DNA of 64,000 nucleotides from CADCUY01 sp964242735 (GCA_964242735.1 CAXTAK010000010.1:1-64000); one strand, 5' to 3'; positions 18,183-26,460 are shown, counted from the first letter of the stretch. The notes: a model not told the origin generated them from the letters alone. Program-made: numbers and translations.

Positions 18183-18717
18183 TCAGTCCGCCCAGGCCAG
18201 CGACCCCGCCACCTGTGCTGCTGTCGTGCCCACCAGGTCCGCTGCGCCCCGTCTCCTGCCATGCCCGCTCCTGCTGCTGCCAGGTGGGCACGGAGTGCTG
18301 GAGCGGGTCGACGACCCACAGCTCCTCCACCCCGTGGCTGGCGTAGAAGTCGAACTCGGCGAACGTCTCGTCCCCCGGGGACAGCACCTCGACGACCAGC
18401 GCCGCGGTGGGCACGTAGGCCCCCTCGGGAGGCGCCTGCCGGTAGTGCCCCAGGTCCGGCACTCGGAAGTCGCCGTCCTCCCCGAGGTTGAACGACCCTC
18501 CGGGGATCAGACCCGCCGACCGCCCGCTCGCGCTGAGAGCGACCACCAGCTGCATGGCCACCTGTCCGTTGCGCCAGTGCTCCTGCGGCGCCACGCGGTG
18601 GACGCCCTCCCAGACCACGGAGGACACGACGGACAGCCCGATGGCCGACCTCGTCCGGCCGCCTCGTGGAGCCGCCGCTGACCATGGGGCTGGGGTCACC
18701 GCTGGCCACGGGGTCAC
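18183..18717 (-). pseudogene. Uma2-family (DUF820) endonuclease-like gene, frameshifted near the 3' end
   Basis: The frame from 18717 carries Uma2 features: GGSFNLGEDGDFRVPDLGHY, ALVVEVLSPGDETFAEFDFY and GVEELWVVDP, a PD-(D/E)xK-like core. After QETGR the expected C-terminus (DLVGTTAAQVAGSLAWAD, stop at 18183) is in a different frame, as if one G had been inserted near 18237-18242. The frame without correction runs into the antitoxin remnant. The start is uncertain. A single-base sequencing error could also explain it, in which case the gene would be intact. Confidence 0.65.
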
Positions 18718-18803
18718 GGTCGCTGCTGCGATCAGGGCGAGGCTCGGGATCTCGGCTCCGACAGTCCGGTGCCGCCGGTGCCCTCACCGCGGTGCGGTGT
18801 CGA

Positions 18804-19241
18804 TCAGGCGTCCGCCGGGAGGAGCTGGAAGGCCGGGTGCTCGGTGAGGGGAGCGACGACGCGGAAGTCCCGGTGGTCGAGGGTCAGCATCGCCGCCGTG
18901 CGGTACCCGGCCGCGACAGCGACGTTCACCGCGTCGACGAGGTCGAGCTCGAGGTCCCGGTAGCGGGCGCGCACGGCCTGGGCCGTGTCGAGGACGTTCG
19001 CGTCCACGGTCGGGAGGACGGCGCGTCCTGCGCGCGCCCAGCGACGGACGTCGTCGACAGCTCGGACGGCAGCGGCCCGGCCGAGCACGCGTCGAGCGAC
19101 GTGGTCCAGCTCACCGAGCAGGACGGGCGAGATTACGAGCGTGCCGGCGTCGCGGAGCACCGCACGAGCGCCGTCCCCGTCAGGGTGGGTGGAGTCCAGT
19201 GCCGCCACCAGGCCGGAGGTGTCGGCGACGACGACGATCAT
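18804..19241 (-). CDS. vapC: VapC-type PIN-domain ribonuclease toxin
   Basis: A 145-residue PIN protein. The first acidic residue is in VVVADTSGLVAAL (Asp7), a Glu lies in LLGELDH, and the third acidic site is in LELDLVDAVNVAVA. Length and order match intact VapC toxins, which cleave tRNA or rRNA. The ATG overlaps the antitoxin stop by 4 nt (ATGA), typical of co-translated pairs. Unlike the neighbouring toxin remnant it shows no lesion. Confidence 0.9.
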   Translation of the reverse strand: MIVVVADTSGLVAALDSTHPDGDGARAVLRDAGTLVISPVLLGELDHVARRVLGRAAAVRAVDDVRRWARAGRAVLPTVDANVLDTAQAVRARYRDLELDLVDAVNVAVAAGYRTAAMLTLDHRDFRVVAPLTEHPAFQLLPADA

Positions 19242-19510
19242 CCCCGTCGGTGCTTGGTGGCCTCGTAGGCGTCGACCTGGTCGCGTCGCACGGACTCGAG
19301 CACCTCGGCGGTGTCGCGATCGGCGCTCGGGTCGACGGGCAGGTAGGTGGCGCTGAAGAACGGGTCGGACCACGACTGGCTGGCCATGGCCGCGAGGTGG
19401 ATGCCGTGCCTGATCAGCTCGGCCTCGGGGACACCCCGGCGAGCGGCTGCCGCCTTGAGGACGGCGAGGTCGCCCTCGTCCGCGAAGACCGTGGTGCGTC
19501 GGAGGGCCAT
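19238..19510 (-). CDS. vapB: VapB-type antitoxin (ribbon-helix-helix)
   Basis: A 90-residue protein with an N-terminal RHH-like segment (RTTVFADEGDLAVLKAAAAR) and an acidic, flexible C-terminus that would wrap the toxin. The ATG at 19510 lacks a Shine-Dalgarno sequence; instead TAACAT, a TANNNT -10 hexamer, ends 6 nt before the ATG, so the transcript is probably leaderless. A 7-bp inverted repeat (ACGTATG / CATACGT, 19513-19536) covers this promoter and may be the autoregulatory operator. Confidence 0.88.
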   Translation of the reverse strand: MALRRTTVFADEGDLAVLKAAAARRGVPEAELIRHGIHLAAMASQSWSDPFFSATYLPVDPSADRDTAEVLESVRRDQVDAYEATKHRRG

Positions 19511-19512
19511 GG

Positions 19513-19536
19513 ACGTATGTTACCAGCGCCATACGT
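19513..19536 (-). promoter_or_regulatory. vapBC promoter/operator (probable leaderless start)
   Basis: An inverted repeat of 7 bp with a 10-bp spacer overlaps TAACAT (reading on the minus strand, 19516-19521), 6 bp upstream of the vapB ATG. The arrangement fits VapBC autorepression on a leaderless promoter. Confidence 0.5.
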
Positions 19537-19587
19537 ATCTGAGGCAGAGCGCATCCTCCCGCGTCGACAGCCTCCGCGTCGACGGGA

Positions 19588-19608
19588 ATTGAGTCGGGTC
19601 GACTCAGG
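19588..19608 (+). promoter_or_regulatory. HAIR element (HspR operator)
   Basis: TTGAGT-N7-ACTCAG flanked by A and G matches the HspR inverted repeat CTTGAGT-N7-ACTCAAG at 12 of 14 conserved positions. It lies 55 bp upstream of the hsp20 start. HspR represses chaperone genes through this element in actinobacteria. Confidence 0.78.
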
Positions 19609-19663
19609 TTGAGGAGGGGGACGGCGCCACCGGGGCGCCAGCACCACCAGCACGGAGGAACTC

Positions 19664-20179
19664 GTGAGCACCATCGTCCTGCGCCGCCCGACCCGCGGCG
19701 GCGACCTGTTCGCCCTCGCCCCCTACCGCCCGTACACCGTCTCGGCCCTGCGCGTGCCGCAGGCGCCCGCGGTCGTCCTCGACCGCGACGGTGAGGACGG
19801 CGTCCTCGTCGTCGAGGCCCCCGGCCTGGACCCCGCGCGCGACCTGTCCGTCGACGTCACCGGCTCGCAGCTGACCGTCGCCGGCACCCGCCGCGAGACC
19901 ACCGGCCACCTGCGGCGCGAGACCCGCTTCGCCCGCACCGTCACCGTGCCCGAGGGGCTCGGCGCCGACGCGGTGACCGCCCGCTACGACGCCGGGGTGC
20001 TGCGGGTGCGCGTCGCCGGGATGTTCCCGGTGCCGGCGCAGCCGGAGACCGTGCGCGTCGCCATCACCAGCGACGCGCCGACCGCCCCGGCCGTGGACGC
20101 CGCAGTCGAGCAGCCGGCGCAGCAGCCGGACGCCACCACGGAGCAGCAGGCCACAGGGGAGCAGCCCGCCGCGGCCTGA
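19664..20179 (+). CDS. Small heat-shock protein, Hsp20/alpha-crystallin family
   Basis: A 171-residue ATP-independent holdase chaperone. The alpha-crystallin domain spans roughly residues 40-125 and contains VVEAPGLDPARDLSVDVTGS, LRRETRFARTVTVPEG and the closing YDAGVLRVRV with the conserved G-x-L. A long Ala/Gln/Pro-rich, acidic tail (about 140-171) lacks an obvious I-x-I oligomerisation motif. The GTG has GGAGGAA 6 nt upstream. The HAIR operator just upstream implies HspR control, and a terminator follows. Confidence 0.92.
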   Translation: MSTIVLRRPTRGGDLFALAPYRPYTVSALRVPQAPAVVLDRDGEDGVLVVEAPGLDPARDLSVDVTGSQLTVAGTRRETTGHLRRETRFARTVTVPEGLGADAVTARYDAGVLRVRVAGMFPVPAQPETVRVAITSDAPTAPAVDAAVEQPAQQPDATTEQQATGEQPAAA

Positions 20180-20217
20180 CCCACCGGCACCACCAGCACG
20201 GAACGACCGGTCAACGC

Positions 20218-20250
20218 AGCGGCGCCCGGCTCCTGGAGCCGGGCGCCGCT
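20218..20250 (+). terminator. Terminator after hsp20
   Basis: A perfect 14-bp stem (20218-20231 with 20237-20250) with a 5-nt loop, 38 bp after the hsp20 stop. Confidence 0.85.
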
Positions 20251-20300
20251 GGCGTGTGAGCGCGCACTGCCGGAAGCCCCGTCCGCGCGACGGCGGTCGA

Positions 20301-21228
20301 CTAGGGCCTGTCCTGTGGATCATGGGCGGAGCCAGAGGATGGTCGCGGCGAGGAGCAGGGTGGAGCGGTAGTACGCGGCGCGCTTGGCGTACCGGGTGGC
20401 CAGGGCGCGGAACTGCTTGAGCCGGGCGAAGCACCGCTCGACCACGTTGCGGCCGCGGTAGCGCTCACAGTCGAAGGCCGGTGGGCGCCCACCGCGGCTG
20501 CCCCGGGCCAGGCGCTGGGCGCGGTGGTCGGCCTTCTCGGGGATCGAGTGCGCGAGCCGGCGGGCTCGTAGCGCCCGGCGGGTCGAGGGATGGGAGCAGG
20601 CCTTGTCCGCTGCCAGGTGATCGGGGCGGGTGCGCGGGCGGCCCGGCCCGACCCGGGGACCCGGATCGCGTCCAGCAGCGGCAGCAGCTGCGGGTTGTCC
20701 CCCGCCTGACCGGGGGTCAGGATCACCGCCACGGGCAGCCCTCGCCCATCGACGGCGAGGTGGACCTTGCAGGTCAGGCCCCCGCGGGAGCGCCCGAGTG
20801 CTTCACCGTCGACGGCCAGGGCCTCGACCCCGGGTGCGCAGCCCCCTTCTTCCGGGCCCCAGCAGCGTGCTGGTGAGCCCGGACGCTGGTGGGGTCCACG
20901 CTGATCGCCCACTCCACCGCCCCCACCGCGTCATCCTTGACCACCACGTGCTCGAGCAACCGCTCCCAGGTGCCGTCCACGGTCTACTTCCGCAGTCGCT
21001 CATGAGCGCCCGTATCGCGTCGGCGCATCCCGCCACGGCGCCCCGGTGCGCGCCTGCCACAGGATCGCGTTCATCACCTGGCGGTGATCACGCCACCGCC
21101 CACCACGGCCACCCCCAGGCGGCAGCAGCGGGGCGATCACCGCCCACGCCGCATCCGTCAGCTCACCCCTACCCGGCACCCCACCATGGTCACTCAAAGC
21201 CACCGAAGATCCACAGGACAGGCCCTAG
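20301..21228 (-). mobile_element. IS5-type (IS427-like) insertion sequence with perfect terminal inverted repeats
   Basis: The element ends in identical inverted sequences: CTAGGGCCTGTCCTGTGGAT at 20301 onward and its complement ending at 21228. The outermost CTAG (or its central TA) is probably the duplicated target, as for the IS427 group. The length is about 920 bp and it carries one broken transposase on the minus strand. It lies between the hsp20 terminator and the sugar-porter gene, ending 82 bp before that gene's ATG, so it may have displaced or supplied the porter's promoter. Confidence 0.85.
20322..21203 (-). pseudogene. IS5/IS427-type transposase, broken
   Basis: The N-terminal part reads GELTDAAWAVIAPLLPP and ILWQARTGAPWRDAPTRYG, the classic DUF4096 start of IS427-group transposases. 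A short deletion and a TAG (20984-20986) interrupt it before VDGTWERLLEHVV. Homology resumes through AISVDPTSVRAHQHAAGA (first catalytic Asp) and GGLTCKVHLAVDGRG. A further one-base loss near 20650 shifts the frame before DHLAADKACSHPS, and the end (RNVVERCFARLKQFRALATR) is in yet another reading. With at least two lesions besides any programmed frameshift, it is probably inactive although its ends are intact. Confidence 0.75.
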
Positions 21229-21310
21229 CCGCCTCTGGCGGACGTCCCCTACGCTCGCCGCGCCCGCACCTGCGCGCACCGACCACCGACCACGACGGAG
21301 TGGAGCACCC

Positions 21311-22732
21311 ATGGCGACGACAGCGGAACCGACGCAGCGCGAGGGTGGTCCGGGGGCCGAGAAGCTGACCGGCCCCATCGTCATCATCGCCCTCGTCTCG
21401 GCGATCTCGGGCCTGCTCTACGGCTACGACACCGGCATCATCTCCGGCGCACTCCTGCAGATCACCGACGACTTCGGCGTCGGCGACGGGATGCAGCAGG
21501 TCATCGCCGCCTCGATCCTGCTGGGCGCGGTGATCGGCGCCCTGACGTGCAGCCGGCTGTCGGAGTCCCGAGGGCGCCGCAAGACCCTCGTGCTGGTCGC
21601 CGTCGTCTTCGTCATCGGGGCGCTGTGGGCCTCGCTGGCACCCAACCCCGCGATGCTCATCATCGGGCGCCTGATCCTCGGGTTCGCCGTCGGAGGCGCC
21701 ACCCAGACCGCCCCGGTGTACGTCGCGGAGCTGAGCCCGACGAAGTACCGCGGGCGCCTCGTGCTGTTCTTCCAGATCGCCATCGGCGTCGGCATCGTCA
21801 TCTCCACGATCGTGGGTGCCTCGGGGTTCATCGACTGGCGGGTGGCCGTGGGCGCGGCAGCCGTCCCGGCCGCGGTCATGCTGTTCATGATGCTGCGCCT
21901 GCCGGAGAGCCCGCGGTGGCTGGCCAAGACCGGGGACGAGGACGGCGCGCGCGCCTCCCTGGAGCGGGTGCGCCAGCGCGGCGTCGACGTCGGACCGGAG
22001 CTGGAGGAGGTCCGCTCAGCCGTGCGCGCCGAGGAGCAGCAGAGCACCCGGGGCTGGAAGGGGCTGCGCGAGCCCTGGGTGCGCCCGGCCCTGCTCGTCG
22101 GGTGCGGCGTGGCGGTCTTCACGCAGCTGTCCGGCATCGAGATGATCATCTACTACTCGCCCACGATCCTCACCAGGAACGGGTTCTCTGAGAACGCCGC
22201 GCTGAACGTCTCGGTCGGCCTGGGCCTGACGTACCTGATCACCCAGCTGATCGGGCTCGCCATCATCGACCGCGTCGGGCGCCGCCGCCTGACGCTGATC
22301 ACCCTGCCCGGGGCCGCACTCGCCCTGATCGTGCTCGGCACCTTCTTCGTCACCGGCAACGACGGCCCCGCGCAGGTGCCGTTCATCATCGCCACCCTCA
22401 TCATCTTCATGGCCTTCACCGCCGGCGGCATCCAGCTGATGGGCTGGCTGACCGGCTCGGAGATCTATCCCCTCGCCACCCGGTCCGCCGGCGCCGCGGC
22501 GCAGTCCGCGTCGCTGTGGGGAACGAACCTGCTCATCACCCTCACCCTGCTGAGCATCATCAACACCATCGGCACCGGGCAGACCTTCTGGCTGTACGCG
22601 GCGTTCAACATCATCGCCTTCTTCTACTTGTGGAAGAAGATGCCCGAGCTCACGGGGCAGAGCCTGGAGCAGATCGAGACGCACCTGCGTGATCGGAAGT
22701 TCGCCCCGGCGGACTTCGCCCGCACCCGCTGA
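21311..22732 (+). CDS. Sugar:H+ symporter, MFS sugar-porter family
   Basis: A 473-residue, 12-span major facilitator. Family signatures are present: GLLYGYDTGIISGAL in the first span, SRGRRKT in the first loop, GRLILGFAVGGATQTAPVYV, PESPRWL after span 6, and DRVGRRRLTL in the second half. It resembles the XylE/GalP/AraE sugar porters; the sugar cannot be read from sequence. The ATG has GGAGTGGAGC upstream; the long in-frame extension lies in the IS and is not real. It converges with the murE-like gene across a shared terminator. Confidence 0.92.
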   Translation: MATTAEPTQREGGPGAEKLTGPIVIIALVSAISGLLYGYDTGIISGALLQITDDFGVGDGMQQVIAASILLGAVIGALTCSRLSESRGRRKTLVLVAVVFVIGALWASLAPNPAMLIIGRLILGFAVGGATQTAPVYVAELSPTKYRGRLVLFFQIAIGVGIVISTIVGASGFIDWRVAVGAAAVPAAVMLFMMLRLPESPRWLAKTGDEDGARASLERVRQRGVDVGPELEEVRSAVRAEEQQSTRGWKGLREPWVRPALLVGCGVAVFTQLSGIEMIIYYSPTILTRNGFSENAALNVSVGLGLTYLITQLIGLAIIDRVGRRRLTLITLPGAALALIVLGTFFVTGNDGPAQVPFIIATLIIFMAFTAGGIQLMGWLTGSEIYPLATRSAGAAAQSASLWGTNLLITLTLLSIINTIGTGQTFWLYAAFNIIAFFYLWKKMPELTGQSLEQIETHLRDRKFAPADFARTR

Positions 22733-22736
22733 GGAC

Positions 22737-22771
22737 CGCTCGCGGCGGACCGGCCCGGTCCGCCGCGAGCG
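22737..22771. terminator. Bidirectional terminator between the convergent porter and Mur ligase genes
   Basis: A near-perfect palindromic hairpin (arms 22737-22753 and 22755-22771, effectively about 14 bp with a small loop) sits 5 bp after the porter stop and 9 bp from the Mur ligase stop. Confidence 0.8.
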
Positions 22772-22779
22772 CCTGGCTC

Positions 22780-24474
22780 TCAGCCCGCGGCGAGCCGGCG
22801 GCGCAGCACCTCGTGCAGCACCACCCGGTCGTCGAAGGGCGTGGCCACACCGGCGCGCACGAGCGCTGGGTCGTCGCCGCGGCCGGCGACCACCAGGACG
22901 TCGCCGGGGTCGGTGCACGCCACCGCCAGCTCGAGGGCCCGGGTGCGGTCGGGCTCGACGATCACCAGGGCGCTGCGAGCAGCACGTGCCCCGGCCGCGA
23001 CGTCCTCCCGCAGGACCCTCGGGTCGTCGTCGTGGGGGCTCTCGTCGGTGATGACCACGGTGTCGGCCATCGCCCCCGCCTGCGCTCCGAGGGGGTGCCG
23101 CTTGCCGGCGTCGCGGCCCCCGGTGGCACCCAGGACCACGACGATCCGCCCGCGCGTCACCGCCCGCAGGTACGGGAAGAGCCGCAGCTGCGCGGACGGG
23201 TTGTGCGCATGGTCCACCAGCGCCAGGAACGGCTGGCCGGCGTCGACGCGCTCCAGGCGCCCGGGCACCCCGGTGACCGCTTCGACGCCCGCGACCGCAG
23301 CGCCCAGCTCCACCCCGGTGGACGCCAGCGCCGCCAGCGCCCCGAGGGCGTTGTCGACCTGGTGCGCCCCCAGCAGCTGCAGGCGCACGGTGAGGTCGGT
23401 GTCCGGGCCTCGCAGGCGGAAGGTGCTGCCGCCCGGGGTGAGGTGGACGTCGTCGGCGCGCCAGTCGGCGTCCGCGCCGGTCGCCGAGGTGGTGACCACC
23501 GGCGCCCCGGCGTGCTCGGCGAGCCAGCGACCCGCGTCGTCGTCGACGGCGATCACCGCGAGCGCGCACCGCTGGGCGGTGAACAGGGCCGCCTTGGCGT
23601 CGCGGTAGGACTCCATGTCGCCGTGCAGGTCGAGGTGGTCGGGGCCGAGGTTGGTGAAGACCGCGGCCGTGAAGGCGGTGCCGTCCACGCGGTGCAGCGC
23701 CAGGCCGTGGGAGGAGACCTCCACGGTGGCGGCGCGAGCGCCGTGCCCGCGCGCGGCGGCGAGCACCTGCTGCAGCTCGCACGCCTCGGGGGTGGTGCGC
23801 CCAGCGGCCCGTGACGCCGCGCGAGTGCGCTGCACCACGCCGCTGAACAGGGCGCTCGGCACCCCGGCGCCGGTCAGGCCGGCGTCGATCAGGTGGGCGG
23901 TGCTGGTCTTGCCGTTGGTGCCGGTGACCCCGAAGACGTCCATCGCGGCGGACGGGTCGTCGTAGACGTAGGAGGCGAGCGGCCCGACGACGGCGCGCGG
24001 ATCGCCGACGCGCACCACCGGCAGCGCGGAGGAGGTCAGCGGGTCGCCGTCTCGCGCGAGCACCGCCACCGCGCCGCGGGCGGCGGCCTCCCCGACGAAG
24101 GCCCCACCGTGGTGGCGCTGCCCGGGCAGCGCCACGTAGAGGTCGCCCGGGCGCACGAGGCGGGAGTCCTGGCTGGTGCCGGTGACCGCCACGGCCAGCG
24201 GCGTTCCACCGCCGGCGGTCGCCGGGCCGGCAGTGGTGGGCGGTCCGGCGGTGGGGCCGGCGGTGTCGCGCAGGTCGGCTCGAGGATCGAGGCGGGCACG
24301 GGGGCCCAGGTGAGCCAGGATGTCGGCGAGGCTCTTCGCCCGGTGATCGGTGGGGCGCCAGGGCCCGTCGGGCGCGCGCTGGCCGCGGGCACGGTGGTCG
24401 GACGAGAGGCAGTCGGACGAGACCTGCGCGCCGGGGGGCTGGTCGGGCGAGGCCTGGCTCGCTGGGGATGGCAC
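22780..24474 (-). CDS. MurE-like Mur ligase
   Basis: A 564-residue ATP-dependent amide ligase of the UDP-MurNAc-tripeptide synthetase type. The P-loop GVTGTNGKTST, the carbamylated-Lys region (GDMESYRDAKAALF) and VDHAHNPSAQL are visible. The first 80 or so residues are low-complexity (Pro/Ala/Thr). The usual substrate motif DNPR(x)EDP of diaminopimelate-adding MurE is replaced by DESPHDDDP, so the added amino acid may differ. I place the start at GTG 24474, one base after the methyltransferase stop, because GGAGGGGAG lies 7 nt upstream; a GTG at 24492 would overlap. No division genes surround it, so it is likely a second, specialised copy. Confidence 0.82.
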   Translation of the reverse strand: MPSPASQASPDQPPGAQVSSDCLSSDHRARGQRAPDGPWRPTDHRAKSLADILAHLGPRARLDPRADLRDTAGPTAGPPTTAGPATAGGGTPLAVAVTGTSQDSRLVRPGDLYVALPGQRHHGGAFVGEAAARGAVAVLARDGDPLTSSALPVVRVGDPRAVVGPLASYVYDDPSAAMDVFGVTGTNGKTSTAHLIDAGLTGAGVPSALFSGVVQRTRAASRAAGRTTPEACELQQVLAAARGHGARAATVEVSSHGLALHRVDGTAFTAAVFTNLGPDHLDLHGDMESYRDAKAALFTAQRCALAVIAVDDDAGRWLAEHAGAPVVTTSATGADADWRADDVHLTPGGSTFRLRGPDTDLTVRLQLLGAHQVDNALGALAALASTGVELGAAVAGVEAVTGVPGRLERVDAGQPFLALVDHAHNPSAQLRLFPYLRAVTRGRIVVVLGATGGRDAGKRHPLGAQAGAMADTVVITDESPHDDDPRVLREDVAAGARAARSALVIVEPDRTRALELAVACTDPGDVLVVAGRGDDPALVRAGVATPFDDRVVLHEVLRRRLAAG

Positions 24475-24475
24475 G

Positions 24476-25153
24476 CTAGCGCTCCCCTCCACTCGGGGCG
24501 CTCACGCGCCAGACGGTGCAGCGCCTGACCTCGGCGTCCTCGACCTCGCCCAGCCCGGGGACGTCGCAGCTGGCGACGGCCTCGAGGCCAGCGGTGGGCA
24601 GGTGCGCTCGCCCCGGATCGCCGACGAGCACGGTGGCGCCGCGCGCGGCGGCCCGCTCGAAGCACCTCATCATCGCCTCGGCCATCCCCCGCTGGTAGAA
24701 GACGTCACCGGCCAGCAGCACCTGCGCTCCGCCGCCGTCCCCGGTCGTGGCGTCCGCGACGGCGACGTCCAGGGCCACGCCGTTCGCTGCGGCGTTGACC
24801 CGCGCCGCGGCAGCGGCCAGGGGGTCGACGTCGCACGCCAGCACCGACGCGGCGCCGGCCTTCGCCGCCGCGATCGCCACGAGGCCCGAGCCGGTGGCGA
24901 CGTCGAGGACCGCGGCGCCAGCGACGACGCGCGGGTGGTCGAGGAGGTAGCGGGCCAGCACCTGCCCACCCGCCCACGCGTAGGCCCAGAACGGCGGCTC
25001 CAGCCCGCTGCGCCCGGCCCGGACCTCCACGCCCTCCCACAGCGGCACCACTCCCGCACCGAGGTGCAGACGCACCTCGGGCACCAGCGGAGGGGCGAGC
25101 AGGCGGGTGTGGTCGCGCACGAACTGCGCGTCCGCGGATGTCGTGGGCCCCAC
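24476..25153 (-). CDS. SAM-dependent methyltransferase (ETFB-lysine/nicotinamide N-methyltransferase-like)
   Basis: A 225-residue Rossmann-fold methyltransferase. The SAM-binding motif I is VLDVATGSGLVAIAAA with the acidic residue in ACDVDPLA; PPFWAYAWAGGQVLARYLLD upstream is characteristic of the ETFB-lysine-methyltransferase-like group (methyltransf_16 type). The GTG start has only a weak GAGG site. It is translationally close to the Mur ligase gene downstream and divergent from the metQNI operon. The target is unknown. Confidence 0.8.
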   Translation of the reverse strand: MGPTTSADAQFVRDHTRLLAPPLVPEVRLHLGAGVVPLWEGVEVRAGRSGLEPPFWAYAWAGGQVLARYLLDHPRVVAGAAVLDVATGSGLVAIAAAKAGAASVLACDVDPLAAAAARVNAAANGVALDVAVADATTGDGGGAQVLLAGDVFYQRGMAEAMMRCFERAAARGATVLVGDPGRAHLPTAGLEAVASCDVPGLGEVEDAEVRRCTVWRVSAPSGGER

Positions 25154-25221
25154 GGCCTCATTGTCATCACGCGCCGATCGCGCCCGACGTCCGGGGCACC
25201 TGGTAGCTTCCCGAGCGAACC

Positions 25222-25325
25222 ACCCATCCAGAGCGGCCGAGAGACCTGACTCGCTGAAGCCGCAGCAACCACCCCCTGCCGTCGCCGGGGACAGGTGCTC
25301 ATGTCAGGACCGATGGAGGAACCGT
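25222..25325 (+). ncRNA. SAM-I-type (S-box) riboswitch
   Basis: The leader of the methionine transporter operon contains the S-box core: an AGAG..GA purine block, then CTGACTCGCTGAAGCCGCAG followed by CAACC, an internal GC-rich hairpin, and GGTGCTCATGTCAGGAC closing the pocket. Terminal helix P1 can form from CCATC (25224-25228) and GATGG (25312-25316). Actinobacterial S-boxes have this form. A TAGCTT -10-like hexamer lies at 25204-25209. Expression would fall when S-adenosylmethionine is plentiful. The placement before metQ supports it; exact ends are approximate. Confidence 0.85.
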
Positions 25326-25362
25326 GCAGCTCCACCTGTGCTCACCGGGGTCGATGCCCGTG

Positions 25363-25393
25363 GTCACCGTCGACGACTCCTGTCGCCGGTGAC
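25363..25393 (+). terminator. Candidate expression-platform hairpin of the SAM riboswitch
   Basis: GTCACCG (25363) can pair with CGGTGAC (ending 25393) and an inner CGAC/GTCG continues the stem. It lies between the riboswitch and metQ and could be the regulated terminator; without a T run this is uncertain. Confidence 0.45.
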
Positions 25394-25499
25394 CAGCGCC
25401 GCCTGACCCAGCCCGACCGCTCCGCGAGACCACGACCTGCGACAACCCCGCAGCGCTGCGCCGAGGGCGCCAGCGGACTGCCCAGACCCTGGAGATCCC

Positions 25500-26456
25500 A
25501 TGCACCGCCACCGCGCCCCCGACCTCGTCGGACCCCACCCCGACGGGCCCCGTCGAGATCCCGCCACGCCCACCCGCCGCACCGCCCTGACCGCGGCCGG
25601 GGTGCTGACCCTGACCGGTGCGCTGGGCCTGAGCGGCTGCGGCCTCGACGGGGGTGCTGCGGCGGAGCCCGCCGAGGGCGAGGACCGCACCATCACCGTC
25701 ATCGCCACCGAGAGCCCCGCGTACTCCACACCCCTCGAGCTCGCCGAGCAGGCGTTGGAGGCCGACGGCTGGTCCGTGGACATCACCTACGTCACCGACA
25801 TCGTCCAGCCCAACAACGCGGTCTCCAACGGGGAGTTCGACTACAACTTCTTCCAGCACGGCGCGTACCTGCAGACCTTCAACCGCGACAACGGCACCGA
25901 CGTGGTGCCGCTGTTCTACGCGGTGGGCTCCCCCGCCGGGGTGTACTCCACCCGCCACGACGACATCGCGCAGCTGCCCGACGGCGCCAGCATCGCCCTG
26001 CCGGTGGACCCGGCCAACAACGGCCGGGCGCTGCACCTGCTCGCCGGGGAGGGGCTCCTGGAGCTGCGCGAGGGTGCCCAGGTGGTGTCCACCACGGTCG
26101 AGGACGTCACCGCAAACCCCCACGGTTACGAGTTCATCGAGGTCGATCAGCAGACCCTCACCCAGACCCTCCCCGACGTGGACGCCGGGTTCCTCTTCTC
26201 CCGCCAGGCCATCGAGATGGAGCTGGCCGTGGAGGACGATGCGCTGCTGCGCGAGGAGGACGTCGACGCGGTGCCCTACCGCATCGTCTTCGGCGGCAGC
26301 CCCGACGCAGTCGGCACCGAGAAGACCCTCGCCCTGCAGGAGGCGTTCCAGAGCGAGGAGGTCGAGAGGTTCTACCGCGACTTCTACGGTGACTGGGCAC
26401 CTCTGCCGTGGGACGAGGACCCCCAGGAGCAGCTCGACGACTGGTGGGAGGCGTGA
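25500..26456 (+). CDS. metQ: Methionine-binding lipoprotein of the MetNIQ ABC transporter
   Basis: A 318-residue NlpA-family lipoprotein. A long Arg/Pro-rich N-region is followed by a hydrophobic stretch and lipobox LSGC with Cys47. The body shows the family pattern: TITVIATESPAYSTP, DIVQPNNAVSNGEFDYNFFQ and VDPANNGRAL. It binds methionine (D- or L-) outside the membrane. The ATG has GGAG 6-7 nt upstream. It is first in a SAM-riboswitch-controlled operon with metN and metI. Confidence 0.93.
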   Translation: MHRHRAPDLVGPHPDGPRRDPATPTRRTALTAAGVLTLTGALGLSGCGLDGGAAAEPAEGEDRTITVIATESPAYSTPLELAEQALEADGWSVDITYVTDIVQPNNAVSNGEFDYNFFQHGAYLQTFNRDNGTDVVPLFYAVGSPAGVYSTRHDDIAQLPDGASIALPVDPANNGRALHLLAGEGLLELREGAQVVSTTVEDVTANPHGYEFIEVDQQTLTQTLPDVDAGFLFSRQAIEMELAVEDDALLREEDVDAVPYRIVFGGSPDAVGTEKTLALQEAFQSEEVERFYRDFYGDWAPLPWDEDPQEQLDDWWEA

Positions 26457-26460
26457 GCCT

